Shown one piece after another: positions 43,101 to 46,280 of a DNA stretch of 64,000 nt. Under the pieces are notes generated by a model that saw only the letters and a program-made list of their open reading frames with translations, was not told where the DNA came from and ran no database searches. The stretch is taken from NCBI GenBank assembly GCA_964019695.1, contig OZ026524.1:66304223-66368222 (forward strand). The letters run 5' to 3'. The position numbers were made by a program, and so were the translations under genes. The DNA is from Loripinus fragilis (Eukaryota; Mollusca; Bivalvia; Lucinida; Lucinidae). How positions within the stretch are numbered: position 1 is the first letter of the stretch; each line of letters starts with the position of its first letter.

Positions 43101-45376
43101 ATGATGCATTTTCCACAACTATGTTGTCAAATCTTATAGAATCTCTCATGACAGAGCTCACACCAGGTAAGCATGGGTGAAGTTTTCAGGATTAATCCTG
43201 AATTCAGGATTTTGAGGCTGACTTTCCAAAGAAAGTCAGCCTCAAAATGCTGAATTAGGGTGATAACAATAGCTCTGATTCGTTTTCAGATTATCTTAAC
43301 TCAATTTAACATTTAAGCTTGAAATTATTCATTTTTGTAGGCATCCTGCAAGTTTAAAATTTGAATTTCAAAAGTTCAGGATTTTGGAAATTTTGAACTT
43401 TCATCCATGGGTAAAACATTTTAATCAGTGATGAATGAATCATCCCAGTTTGTATGTGTGTATCATATGGACCAGTTCATGATATATTTTTATTTTTATT
43501 TATGTCTCCCCTCTTCAGGGTTGGGAGACATATTGTTTTCCCCGGGCGTCTGTCTGTCTGTCCGTCTGTCTGTCTGTCACAAACCGTGTCCGCTCTATAA
43601 TTTGAAAACCACTTAAGCTCTATTCATGAAACTTAATACAAATATCAATCAGCATGAGATGACGTGCAGAGTGCAAGAATGGTAACTCTGCCTTTTGTAC
43701 TTTTTTGAGTTATTTCCCTTGGAACTTTGTGCATCACAAAAATCGTGTCCGCTCTATAACTTGAAAACCGCTTAAGCTATATTCACGAAACTTTATACAA
43801 GTATCAACCAACATGAGTCCACTTGCAGAGTGTAAAAATAGTAACTCTGTCACTTATACTCTTTGAGTTATGTCCCTTGGAACTTTTTCCATCACAAAAA
43901 CAATTATCTATGACTATTTTATACCAGGTTATGATTGTGCAATAGTTAACTACATTGACAGATATCTTTACTAGATACGAGCTGATTGTCTGCATGAAAT
44001 GACTAGAATTTCGGTTAGAAATTGTATTTAATGTTTCTGAAATAGTGTTGACTAGGCTGATAAACAACAACACACACCAATATGTAGCTACATTTAAAAC
44101 CACTGGAGCATTGCTGTAAAATGTTTATGTCAGTATATACATTGCTTTATGTTCCACTGAAAGTCAGCGACCTGTCTCGCTCAAGGTACTTGAAAGGAAT
44201 ATTTTTAGGCATAAAACATTAAGAATGATAAAATTCCATCCTATCACAGCATTTATGAAAACATATGCAAACTTCTAAAAAATATTTTTGATTAGGGTTT
44301 TTTGATTTAAATATATTGCTCTAATTAGATTTAAAATCTGCATTCTAGATTAAATGTTATTGCTGAAATACAGTGTTCCATTTGAAGGGCTACACTACAG
44401 TATATGTTTTGGTTTAGAATAGAAATATGAACTCTCATTTCAATTATGCACTCCTACCTAGAGCTGAATAATCTGGAGAAAGAGGTCTTTTGTCCAATTT
44501 TTGAGCCAACCTTGATTAACCCTTAAAGCGCCAAGAAAAAATGCATCTGAAACTGACGTCTGCTGAAGTCATCTGCTGCAAATAATTGCCTAACATAACT
44601 GACAAATTAAGTATAGAAGCAAACAGCGTGGACCCAGAAAGACTGCTCCTATAGGAGCAGTCTGATCTGGGTCCACATTGTTTGCCATAGAGGCCTTCTA
44701 AACATTTAAGCAGATGAGAAAAGCAGAGGACTTTAGTTGCGATTGGGGCTTTAAGGGATAAATGGTATTGTTGAAAACAGTGTTCCATTTGAAGGGCTAC
44801 ACTACAGTATATGTTTTGGTTTAGAATAGAAATATGAAAGTTAATTTCAATTACGCACTCCTACCTAGAAATAAATAATCTGGAAAAAAGAGGCCTGTTA
44901 TGCCCAATTTTAGAGCCAACCTTGATTACCCGTTAAAACTCCAATCACGACTGCAGCAGACGACAAATTTTGCGACAACTTTCCTAGTTTTTGACACAAT
45001 TAAGGTATGATATTTCATGAGAATAGTCTGCCAGCAGACGATTCTCATGAAATATCATGCCTCATTTGTTATTTTTTAAAAAGACTGAAAATTTTAAATT
45101 GTCGTCTGCTGCAAATTATAGGTGGGGCTTTAAGGGTTAATGTGATTTTATCTTGCCTTTTCAGAGTTTGAGGACAGTCCAACCTTCTCTGCCCCTGACA
45201 CAGTGCCATCATTCCCTTCCCAAGATTCCGTGGATATGTCATCGGCTCCGCCTCCTATCATGAGATTGACATATGATTCAACAAAGGGAGATGACTCTTT
45301 AAATAATACATCACTGACTGAAGGCAATGATGGAAGTTTAATGATAGATGAGGTTGAAATGAGCGGATGTGATTGA
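215..45376 (+). CDS. CDC16: CDC16/APC6, anaphase-promoting complex TPR subunit (14 exons, 5' end outside window)
   Basis: This is the 3' part of the gene for CDC16 (APC6), a scaffold subunit of the nuclear anaphase-promoting complex/cyclosome, the E3 ubiquitin ligase that drives mitotic exit. I joined 14 exons; all introns are GT-AG and the phases fit, giving 533 residues plus a stop. From memory, human CDC16 is about 620 residues, so roughly 85-90 N-terminal residues lie upstream. TPR-type helical repeats run through the product, roughly at residues 61-95, 161-195, 198-231, 232-268, 267-297, 300-334, 335-363, 378-410 and 410-442. Landmarks matching the family are AERHYYNCDF, HKLVDLYP, VSWFAVGCYY, HDQAMAAYFTA, GLTNNAKLAERFFSQAL and LNNLGHTCRKLKKF. 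The C-terminal tail after residue 463 is Ser/Pro/Asp-rich, fits disorder and is family-variable. Introns run from 1.2 to 8.1 kb and are packed with transposable elements. No promoter is visible because the 5' end is missing. Confidence 0.97.
290..731. mobile_element. PIF/Harbinger-type MITE (442 bp) with TAA TSD
   Basis: Terminal inverted repeats GGCCAGAATTTTTTTATTAG flank an interior with a 24-base poly(A) run (587-610) and a palindrome at 617-643 built on TGACCAGTTAACTGGTCA. TAA is present on both sides (287-289, 732-734). TWA duplication and G-rich ends fit PIF/Harbinger; no transposase is present. A related right half is at about 15880-15999. Confidence 0.82.
794..3722. mobile_element. 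2.9-kb hAT-like non-autonomous element, 5-bp TSD TTTGA
   Basis: The ends are CAGGGTTCCCAC and its complement GTGGGAACCCTG, each followed inward by repeated 'gtcagggaaaa' motifs. TTTGA lies directly outside both ends (789-793, 3723-3727). No long ORF is present. A second inverted pair of about 27 bp near 1335-1362 and 2020-2048 suggests an older nested element. It shares end style and TSD length with the CAGGGTTCGCACAGG family elsewhere in the window. Confidence 0.75.
3822..6439. mobile_element. 2.6-kb element with ~600-bp terminal inverted repeats, 5-bp TSD ATTTT
   Basis: The left arm (3822 to about 4440) and right arm (about 5800 to 6439) are long, diverged inverted copies that start CACACTGGTCAATGTAAACG. 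ATTTT lies directly outside both ends (3817-3821, 6440-6444). The interior has repeated blocks containing 'gtgcagactcgcca' and a SINE insertion. No coding capacity is seen. Its ends resemble those of the 362-bp element at 12237. Confidence 0.82.
4478..4669 (+). mobile_element. tRNA-derived SINE, family 1, with 14-bp TSD
   Basis: The head has a pol III A box (TGGCTCAGTGG) and B box (GGTTCGAGCCT), then a family-specific body and an 'aaagaaacaaatcaaa' tail. The 14-bp duplication acaagagatcctga lies at 4464-4477 and 4670-4683. It is nested inside the long-TIR element. Confidence 0.93.
6657..7764. mobile_element. pogo/Tigger-like non-autonomous element (1.1 kb), TA TSD
   Basis: The left end CAGTCGACTCTCGTTA and the inverted right end CGGTCTACTCTCGATA are flanked by TA (6655-6656, 7765-7766). 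The 86-codon and 108-codon ORFs inside show no transposase motifs that I recognise. Confidence 0.65.
8317..8451 (+). CDS. CDC16: CDC16 exon
   Basis: Acceptor ttccag, donor gtaagt, 45 codons, phase 0/0. It reads from YECKDFQEALNVLDLVE to EQVNKN. The first half completes the TPR begun in the preceding exon; the second half is the poorly conserved linker before the SVNLLRGKIY repeat. Confidence 0.93.
8828..9017. mobile_element. Foldback MITE, family A (AGGnCTTTAG ends)
   Basis: It carries the central stem-loop shared by this family, built from 'ctcaaaagaaccgtctca' and its complement, flanked by 'acatatgtt'-type arms. The ends AGG.TTTAG.TAA are imperfect inverted repeats. No clear TSD. It lies inside an older repeat. 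Confidence 0.75.
9341..11881. mobile_element. Probable solo LTR or LTR-type non-autonomous element (2541 bp)
   Basis: It begins TGTTACGATG and ends GTCGTAACA, with 5-bp duplications TAAAC at 9336-9340 and 11882-11886. TG...CA ends and a 5-bp TSD are typical of LTR retroelements. A TATA-like box (tatataaagg, near 9584) and AATAAA (near 9474) are present. There are no gag/pol ORFs, and I saw no internal second LTR. The insert is visibly richer in CpG than its surroundings. Confidence 0.7.
10328..10440 (+). repeat. Short tandem repeat, ~36-bp unit, about 4 copies
   Basis: The unit contains 'ttacaccaaagtaaatgtaa' and recurs about four times with few changes, inside the LTR-type insert. Confidence 0.85.
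12237..12598. mobile_element. Palindromic foldback element (362 bp), 5-bp TSD AAGAT
   Basis: Almost the whole element folds back. Outer arms are 12237-12331 and 12503-12598; inner arms near 12336-12390 and 12393-12442 carry 'gcgatttatgtaagcattta'. The ends are CACACTGGTAAATGTATACG and its complement. AAGAT is duplicated at 12232-12236 and 12599-12603. Confidence 0.85.
12731..12977. repeat. Foldback element with ~56-bp arms
   Basis: Arms at 12731-12790 and 12921-12977 are near-perfect inverted copies beginning ccagtaaaaatatttt. It interrupts a diverged copy of the GGCCAAAT... Harbinger-type element, whose right half continues to about 13110. Confidence 0.7.
13152..13311 (+). CDS. CDC16: CDC16 exon
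   Basis: Acceptor tttcttag, donor gtaaga, 53 codons plus one base. It encodes a TPR pair with SVNLLRGKIYEAMENRSLAM and DVYCYEAFDLL, close to the vertebrate sequence. A Harbinger-type MITE begins 14 bases past the exon end. Confidence 0.96.
13325..13839. mobile_element. PIF/Harbinger-type MITE (515 bp) with TTA TSD
   Basis: The ends are GGCCAAATAAG and its complement (right end TTATTTGGCC-like), with TTA on both sides (13322-13324, 13840-13842). The interior holds about five tandem copies of a ~64-bp unit containing 'cctttcaaaatgcatgaaat' (13541-13760). It starts 14 bases past a CDC16 exon end. Confidence 0.8.
14040..14520. repeat. Foldback repeat with RFX-like motifs in its arms
   Basis: The left part (attagtttattagaa..., gttgctatggtaac) and right part (gttaccatagcaac..., ttctaataaacc) are diverged inverted copies around a central A-rich region. 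I could not fix exact ends or a TSD. Confidence 0.6.
14539..15699. mobile_element. piggyBac-type MITE with TTAA TSD, split by a nested element
   Basis: TTAA plus CCCTTTACTCC at the left (14535-14549) and GGAGTAAAGGG plus TTAA at the right (15689-15703) give the standard piggyBac layout. A mariner-like element sits inside. Confidence 0.75.
14585..15525. mobile_element. mariner-like non-autonomous element (941 bp) with TA TSD
   Basis: About 35-bp perfect or near-perfect inverted ends start CGAGGGTTAGTCAAAAATAA and are flanked by TA (14583-14584, 15526-15527). ORFs of 72 and 64 codons inside lack recognisable D,D(34)D transposase sequence. It carries five of the seven RFX-like palindromes in this area. 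Confidence 0.82.
16285..16475. mobile_element. Foldback MITE, family A
   Basis: The left end AGGCCTTTAGTTAAGAGTG, the central stem 'aaagaaccctctcaatgtga' and the right part ending near ctcaaagtttttgtttatcc match the family. The right terminus is eroded. Confidence 0.75.
16700..16891. mobile_element. Foldback MITE, family A, reverse orientation
   Basis: The central stem and the end 'actcttaactaaacgcct' are present in the opposite orientation to the copy at 16285, with the outer end eroded. Confidence 0.72.
17079..17250 (+). repeat. Tandem repeat, ~58-bp unit, 3 copies
   Basis: Three copies of a unit containing 'aaatcaggttggattttcac' and 'atgcatcatttagggca'. Confidence 0.9.
17311..17505 (+). 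mobile_element. tRNA-derived SINE, family 1, with 12-bp TSD
   Basis: Head with A and B boxes, body and A-rich tail as in other copies. acatactaaata is duplicated at 17299-17310 and 17506-17517. Confidence 0.93.
17544..17870 (-). mobile_element. tRNA-derived SINE, family 3, minus orientation
   Basis: Read on the minus strand, the head starts GCCGGGCCACGTAGCGCAGT, with a B box in GAGTTCGATCCCGG, and the tail is the aaacaaacaaaa at its left edge. A ~13-bp duplication resembling ttattct(a/t)ttaac flanks it. Confidence 0.88.
17891..18090 (+). mobile_element. tRNA-derived SINE, family 1
   Basis: Full head, body and tail. The sequence after it repeats the flank seen after the copy at 17311 (aaacatactaaatggccaac), showing a local duplication. 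Confidence 0.9.
18721..19039 (-). mobile_element. tRNA-derived SINE, family 3, minus orientation
   Basis: Second copy of the 17544 family, more diverged. It interrupts an older foldback repeat (about 18556-19105) marked by 'gttataaaactttttt' and 'tgctcaactcagct', which also occurs near 8690-9115 and 18330-18540. Confidence 0.85.
19168..19262 (+). CDS. CDC16: CDC16 exon
   Basis: Acceptor attgcag, donor gtaagt. With the preceding single base it completes codon GAA and encodes ERELMESLPF to YLYENKLKK, the inter-repeat linker conserved in CDC16. It ends in phase 0. Confidence 0.95.
19759..20000. mobile_element. MITE family D (242 bp) with 6-bp TSD CATATG
   Basis: The ends are CATGGGTGAAAGTT and its complement AACTTTCACCCATG. 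CATATG flanks both sides (19753-19758, 20001-20006). The interior shares 'ttgaggctgwctttccatag' with the copies at 28919, 39699 and 43172. Confidence 0.88.
20120..20275 (+). repeat. Degenerate fragment of the 5-bp-TSD hAT-like family
   Basis: It begins agggttcgcacaag and contains several 'ccttgaaaa' motifs typical of the family, but the right end is lost. Confidence 0.6.
20509..20642 (+). CDS. CDC16: CDC16 exon
   Basis: Acceptor tatttcag, donor gtaagt. It encodes YDKPMELNIPESL, then the highly conserved ENLDVIVSLAERHYYNCDF and ECYKITT. It ends with two bases of a split Lys codon. The last ~25 bases and the following intron are copied twice in tandem downstream. Confidence 0.97.
20619..21090 (+). 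repeat. CDC16: Tandem triplication (~211-bp unit) of a CDC16 exon end plus family A MITE
   Basis: The end of the exon (from gagtgctataaaattactac), its donor and the adjacent foldback MITE are repeated. The segment 'agtgct' starts at 20621, 20833 and 21044. Copy 2 keeps both an acceptor-like ttatttcag and a donor gtaagt; copy 3 has a weaker gttagt. Confidence 0.85.
21199..21400 (+). mobile_element. tRNA-derived SINE, family 1, with 11-bp TSD
   Basis: Diverged head (tggctcagtagtagagtgct), body and A-rich tail. ttgccaaacta is duplicated at 21188-21198 and 21401-21411. It cuts off a family A MITE on its left. Confidence 0.9.
21805..21992. mobile_element. Foldback MITE, family A
   Basis: Ends AGGACTTTAGTTAAG and ...TTTATCTTAACCT, with the central stem 'gaaccgtctcaatgagacgg'. 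Confidence 0.8.
22198..22372 (-). mobile_element. Partial SINE, family 3, minus orientation
   Basis: The head and part of the body match the copies at 17544 and 18721; the tail end is missing. Confidence 0.75.
22953..23418. mobile_element. pogo-like MITE (466 bp) with TA TSD and a paralogous empty site
   Basis: The ends CAGTCAACCCTCTTTATAAC and (inverted) CAGTCAAAACTCGTTATAAC are flanked by TA (22951-22952, 23419-23420). It splits one copy of a duplicated sequence; the other copy near 22585-22600 reads ctctcaactatttaac without the insert. Confidence 0.88.
23864..24332. repeat. Cluster of about 15 TCCCCGCGGGGA-type 12-bp palindromes
   Basis: Nine exact TCCCCGCGGGGA palindromes and about six variants (TCCCCATGGGGA, TCCCTGCGGGGA) are spaced by short A- or T-rich linkers in an otherwise AT-rich intron. 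Confidence 0.9.
24603..24644. repeat. Perfect 42-bp palindrome without spacer
   Basis: Two 21-base arms meet at ACA|TGT (aaaacatgtttt at the centre). A related, imperfect palindrome lies at about 37355-37405, and both are followed by similar sequence, so this is a repeat-family core. Confidence 0.9.
24857..25092. mobile_element. TA-flanked MITE (236 bp) with internal palindrome
   Basis: The ends CAGAGCTGTCTC and (inverted) CAGTGCAGCCTC are flanked by TA. A central palindrome contains 'gaaaatgaccattcaacggt'. It ends 26 bases before a CDC16 exon. Confidence 0.65.
25119..25198 (+). CDS. CDC16: CDC16 exon
   Basis: Acceptor tatttcag, donor gtaagt. It encodes VLNKDPYNSHCLPLHISVLV to ELKKSN, matching the family segment with KDP and CLP(V/L)HI. 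A TA-flanked MITE ends 26 bases before the exon. Confidence 0.95.
26353..26468 (+). mobile_element. Shortened SINE, family 1, with 8-bp direct repeats
   Basis: The intact tRNA-like head is followed by a body that stops early. taatctct flanks it (26345-26352, 26469-26476). Confidence 0.8.
26852..27052. mobile_element. pogo-like MITE, family H (CAGTAAAACCTGTGTAAAA)
   Basis: The left end CAGTAAAACCTGTGTAAAAT follows TA (26850-26851). The right end is its complement, ending ...TTTTACTG at 27052, and is immediately joined to a 5-bp-TSD hAT-like element. A central palindrome contains 'gcattctgcaat'. Other copies: 27813, about 32718, about 59718. Confidence 0.8.
27053..27432. mobile_element. hAT-like element with 5-bp TSD (TACTG/TACTA)
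   Basis: It begins CAGGATTCCCACAAGCTTG and ends ...CAAACCCCG. The flanks tactg (27048-27052) and tacta (27433-27437) differ at one base, fitting insertion into the end of the preceding pogo-like MITE. Confidence 0.7.
27474..27706. mobile_element. PIF/Harbinger-type MITE (233 bp) with TTA TSD
   Basis: Ends GGCCAAAAAAGAAAAT and the complement of GGCCAAAAGAAAAATA, flanked by TTA (27471-27473, 27707-27709). Confidence 0.85.
27749..27798 (+). CDS. CDC16: CDC16 exon (50 nt)
   Basis: Acceptor ggtttcag, donor gtaagt. It encodes SLFYLAHKLVDLYPNKP, nearly identical to the family. It is boxed in by MITEs: a Harbinger-type element ends 42 bases upstream and a pogo-like element starts 15 bases past the exon end. 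Confidence 0.96.
27813..28002. mobile_element. pogo-like MITE, family H, TA TSD
   Basis: Ends CAGCAAAACCTGTGTAAAAC and complement, flanked by TA (27811-27812, 28003-28004). It starts 15 bases past the end of a 50-nt CDC16 exon. Confidence 0.85.
28074..28702. mobile_element. hAT-like element with perfect 5-bp TSD TGTCA, carrying a SINE
   Basis: Begins CAGGGTTCGCACAGGCTTG and ends ...CAAACTTGCCTGTTTGAACC then TTG. TGTCA flanks it (28069-28073, 28703-28707). A family 1 SINE is inserted at about 28336-28540. Confidence 0.85.
28336..28540 (+). mobile_element. tRNA-derived SINE, family 1
   Basis: Head with A box (tggctcattgg) and B box (ggtttgaacct), a body as in the other copies, and a tail of aaac repeats. 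Confidence 0.88.
28919..29164. mobile_element. MITE family D (246 bp) with 6-bp TSD TATTAC
   Basis: Ends CATGGGTGAAAGTT / AACTTTCACCCATG, flanked by tattac (28913-28918, 29165-29170). Confidence 0.9.
29648..29718 (+). CDS. CDC16: CDC16 exon
   Basis: Acceptor ttttcag, donor gtaatt. It encodes VSWFAVGCYYLLIDKREPAR then RYL, a conserved TPR helix A, and ends with two bases of a split Ser codon. Confidence 0.96.
31199..32446. mobile_element. Foldback-headed minisatellite element (about 8 units of ~150 bp)
   Basis: The short head hairpin tatacccg...gggtat is followed by cgtccgcccg and about eight diverged ~150-bp units containing 'cttgtaaatgtatctcctcc' and 'gaccttgaccccaaggtcaa'. It closes with gcgggtat. 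Three perfect AGGTCAAAGGTCA sites occur. Confidence 0.8.
32541..32701 (+). mobile_element. tRNA-derived SINE, family 2
   Basis: Begins ggagctgctg, with B box in gcaggttcgatcca, then 'ctgttggatgagactttaag' and a (caaa)n tail. The flanks atggttagaa/atggttgtaa may be the TSD. Confidence 0.85.
32937..33139 (+). mobile_element. SINE, family 1, with G-rich start, ending at a CDC16 acceptor
   Basis: A poly(G) run replaces the first bases, and the anticodon region has an extra 'gagtgga'. The body is normal; the tail ends about 12 bases before the exon at 33151. Confidence 0.88.
33151..33276 (+). CDS. CDC16: CDC16 exon
   Basis: Acceptor tttatttcag, donor gtaacc. It encodes KATTLDRPYGPAWLAFGHSF and EHDQAMAAYFTASQLMKG. 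The A-rich tail of a tRNA-derived SINE ends about 12 bases before the exon, so the branch point is probably within the SINE. Confidence 0.97.
33288..33630. mobile_element. Fragment of a foldback-headed minisatellite element
   Basis: The head 'ataccctgccact...ggggtattatgttatacc' is followed by gtctgtatgtctgtcagtcc and two diverged units containing 'ccaattttcttcaaac'. Confidence 0.65.
33733..33920. mobile_element. Foldback MITE, family A
   Basis: Ends AGGTTTAGATAAA and ...CTAAAGTCCT, with central stem 'accctctcattgagacggtt'. Confidence 0.8.
34022..34208. mobile_element. Foldback MITE, family A
   Basis: Same family, opposite orientation to 33733, ending ...TTAATCTAAACCT; only about 100 bases separate the two copies. 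Confidence 0.8.
35405..35557 (+). CDS. CDC16: CDC16 exon
   Basis: Acceptor gttccag, donor gtaagt. It encodes CHLPALYIGLEYGLTNNAKL, AERFFSQALSIAPEDPF and HEMGVIAFQNE, two of the best-conserved TPRs in the family. Confidence 0.97.
35690..35890. repeat. Foldback repeat, family K
   Basis: The central palindrome 'cacattggaattgcctct'/'aactccaatgtg' lies inside acatatgttgt arms. The same family is at 54380-54580 in the other orientation; the arms resemble family A. Confidence 0.75.
36711..36727 (+). repeat. C17 homopolymer
   Basis: Seventeen consecutive C bases in an intron. Confidence 0.9.
37115..37148 (+). repeat. G34 homopolymer
   Basis: Thirty-four consecutive G bases after a degraded SINE-like sequence (about 36965-37110). 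The true length is uncertain because such runs are hard to sequence. Confidence 0.85.
37629..37754 (+). CDS. CDC16: CDC16 exon
   Basis: Acceptor atttacag, donor gtaagt. It encodes WSGAERYFKDALQKVKSF and VEKWESLLNNLGHTCRKLK, the conserved KWE..LNNLGH segment. Confidence 0.97.
38322..39375. mobile_element. Foldback-headed element with CGTCCGTC tract and two minisatellites
   Basis: The head folds (tacccccccgcaaacttt / agggggtata), followed by a cgtccgtccgtc-rich tract. Two ~180-bp units contain 'gagtcattgctggattttca' and three ~170-bp units contain 'acattgaacatatgcatgaa'. It closes with gcggggggtat. The ORF over the head (38302-38538) is the translated simple repeat, not a protein. Confidence 0.82.
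39405..39643. mobile_element. piggyBac-type MITE (239 bp), TTAA TSD
   Basis: TTAA CCCTTAAACGGCC at the left and GGCGCTTTAAGGG TTAA at the right. The central palindrome is 'ctgctcctataggagcag', flanked by 'gtggaccc'-type arms. Confidence 0.88.
39699..39934. mobile_element. MITE family D (236 bp) beside a CDC16 acceptor
   Basis: Ends CATGGGTGAAAGTT and AACTTTCACACATG. The flanks aacata/tacata differ at one base. It ends 17 bases before the exon at 39952. Confidence 0.88.
39952..40087 (+). CDS. CDC16: CDC16 exon
   Basis: Acceptor tatcttttag, donor gtaatc. It encodes KFDEALEYHQQARILDPQ and STYSAIGYVFALKGD to VDYFHK, ending in phase 0. A 6-bp-TSD MITE ends only 17 bases before the exon. Confidence 0.97.
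40266..40645. mobile_element. hAT-like element with perfect 5-bp TSD TGCTC
   Basis: Begins CAGGGTTCGCACAGGCTTG and ends ...CTTGTCTGTATGAACC then TTG, with tgctc on both sides (40261-40265, 40646-40650). Confidence 0.88.
41577..41776. mobile_element. Foldback MITE, family A, stem partly duplicated
   Basis: Ends AGGGACTTTAGTTAAG and ...TTATCTAAACCT. The stem strand 'aaccgtctca' is written twice in a row on the left side. Confidence 0.78.
42810..42971 (+). mobile_element. tRNA-derived SINE, family 2, with 14-bp TSD
   Basis: Head ggagctgctgtggtgtagtgg, B box GGTTCGATTTC, body 'ctgtcggatgggactttaag' and an aacaac tail. acatgtatttgtgt is duplicated at 42795-42808 and 42972-42985. A worn copy lies near 41340-41450. 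Confidence 0.9.
43082..43166 (+). CDS. CDC16: CDC16 exon
   Basis: Acceptor gtttcag, donor gtaagc. It encodes ALAIRRDDAFSTTMLSNLIE then SLMTELTP. ALxxRRDD is the end of the last TPR in the family. A MITE is inserted at donor position +6 and its target duplication includes the donor itself. Confidence 0.95.
43172..43409. mobile_element. CDC16: MITE family D (238 bp) inserted at a CDC16 splice donor
   Basis: Ends CATGGGTGAAGTT and AACTTTCATCCATG. The flanks ggtaag (43166-43171) and ggtaaa (43410-43415) are the duplicated target, which is the exon's last base plus its donor. Confidence 0.88.
43500..43900. mobile_element. Foldback-headed element with GTCTGTCTGTCC tract (partial)
   Basis: The head 'tgtctcccctcttcagggttgggagaca' folds back, followed by gtctgtctgtccgtctgtct and two ~175-bp units containing 'gtccgctctataa' and 'tatttcccttggaact'. 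Confidence 0.75.
44520..44757. mobile_element. piggyBac-type MITE (238 bp) between tandem copies
   Basis: TTAA CCCTTAAAGCGCC at the left; GGCTTTAAGGG then ATAA (one-base change from TTAA) at the right. It sits at the junction of two tandem ~160-bp copies (44360-44515, 44768-44935). Confidence 0.82.
44939..45136. mobile_element. piggyBac-type MITE, second subfamily (198 bp)
   Basis: The left end is eroded (ATTA CCCGTTAAAAC); the right end is GCTTTAAGGG TTAA. The core palindrome contains 'ccagcagacgattctcatga'. It ends 28 bases before the last CDC16 exon. Confidence 0.78.
45165..45376 (+). CDS. CDC16: CDC16 last coding exon and stop codon
   Basis: Acceptor gccttttcag. It encodes a Ser/Pro/Asp-rich, probably disordered tail from EFEDSPTFSAPDTV to MIDEVEMSGCD and ends at TGA 45374-45376. 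The tail is not closely conserved; an acidic Met-rich ending also occurs in vertebrate CDC16 (from memory). A piggyBac-type MITE follows 29 bases after the stop. Confidence 0.88.
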
Positions 45377-45405
45377 GGTCAAACTAATGCTATATAGTAT
45401 GTTAA

Positions 45406-45652
45406 CCCTTAAAGGGCCAATCGCAACAAAAGTCGTCTGCTTTTTCTCGTCTGCTGAAATGTTAAAGTAGCCTCTATGCCTCTAAGCCTCTATGTTGACC
45501 CAGATCTAATTGCTCCTATAGGAACAGTTTGATCTGGGTACACCCTGTTTGCTTCTATACTTAATTCGTCAGTAATGTTAGGCAATTATTTGCAACAGAC
45601 CACTTCAGCAGACACCATTTCTCAGATGCATTTTTTCTTTGTGCTTTAAGAG
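45406..45652. mobile_element. piggyBac-type MITE (247 bp) in the CDC16 3' UTR
   Basis: TTAA CCCTTAAAGGGCC at 45402-45418 and CTTTAAGAG TTAA at 45644-45656. The palindromic core has 'attgctcctataggaacagt'. It starts 29 bases after the stop codon, so it is expected to be transcribed in the 3' UTR. Confidence 0.82.
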
Positions 45653-45987
45653 TTAATCGTGGGTTCAACCCCCACAAAAGTCGTCATGCTTAAAATATTG
45701 ACATCTTTTATGCCAAAGGGAGATTACTCCTTTTTTTAAAAATACCTCAATGAGGGAAGTTTAGGGATAAAGTTGAAATGTGTGGCTGTGATTGAAATCA
45801 AACCTATGCTATAGAAACGTTGTATGCCACACATTTGTTAACAAAGGGAGATTACTCATTTTAGAAATGATATCACTGACAAAATGAAATGATGGAAAAT
45901 TAATGATAGATGATGTTGTGATTATAGAGCTATAAATAGAACTATCATTAATTACAGCTTTTAGTGCAGAAAAGTGGCAGTGTATAG

Positions 45988-46280
45988 CAGGGTTCGCACA
46001 GGCTTGAAAAGTACTTGAATATACAGGTTTGTCTTGAAAGGTCCTTGAAAATAAAATTTGCCTTGAAAAATATGCTGCACCAAATAAAGGCTCCACCATT
46101 TTATTCTCATTTTCTAAAATTTATATCTTTAGTAATGGAATCTAGCAATTCAAAAATATAATTTTAACATTTAAATCAATATTTTTCATAAGTTTTCAGT
46201 CCTTGAAAACAGTAGGAAAGTCTTTTAGAATTCCTTGAAAAGTCCTTGAATGTTACACAAACTTGCATGTATGAGCCTTG
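45988..46280. mobile_element. hAT-like element with perfect 5-bp TSD TATAG
   Basis: Begins CAGGGTTCGCACAGGCTTG and ends ...CTTGCATGTATGAGCC then TTG. tatag flanks it (45983-45987, 46281-46285). Confidence 0.88.
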
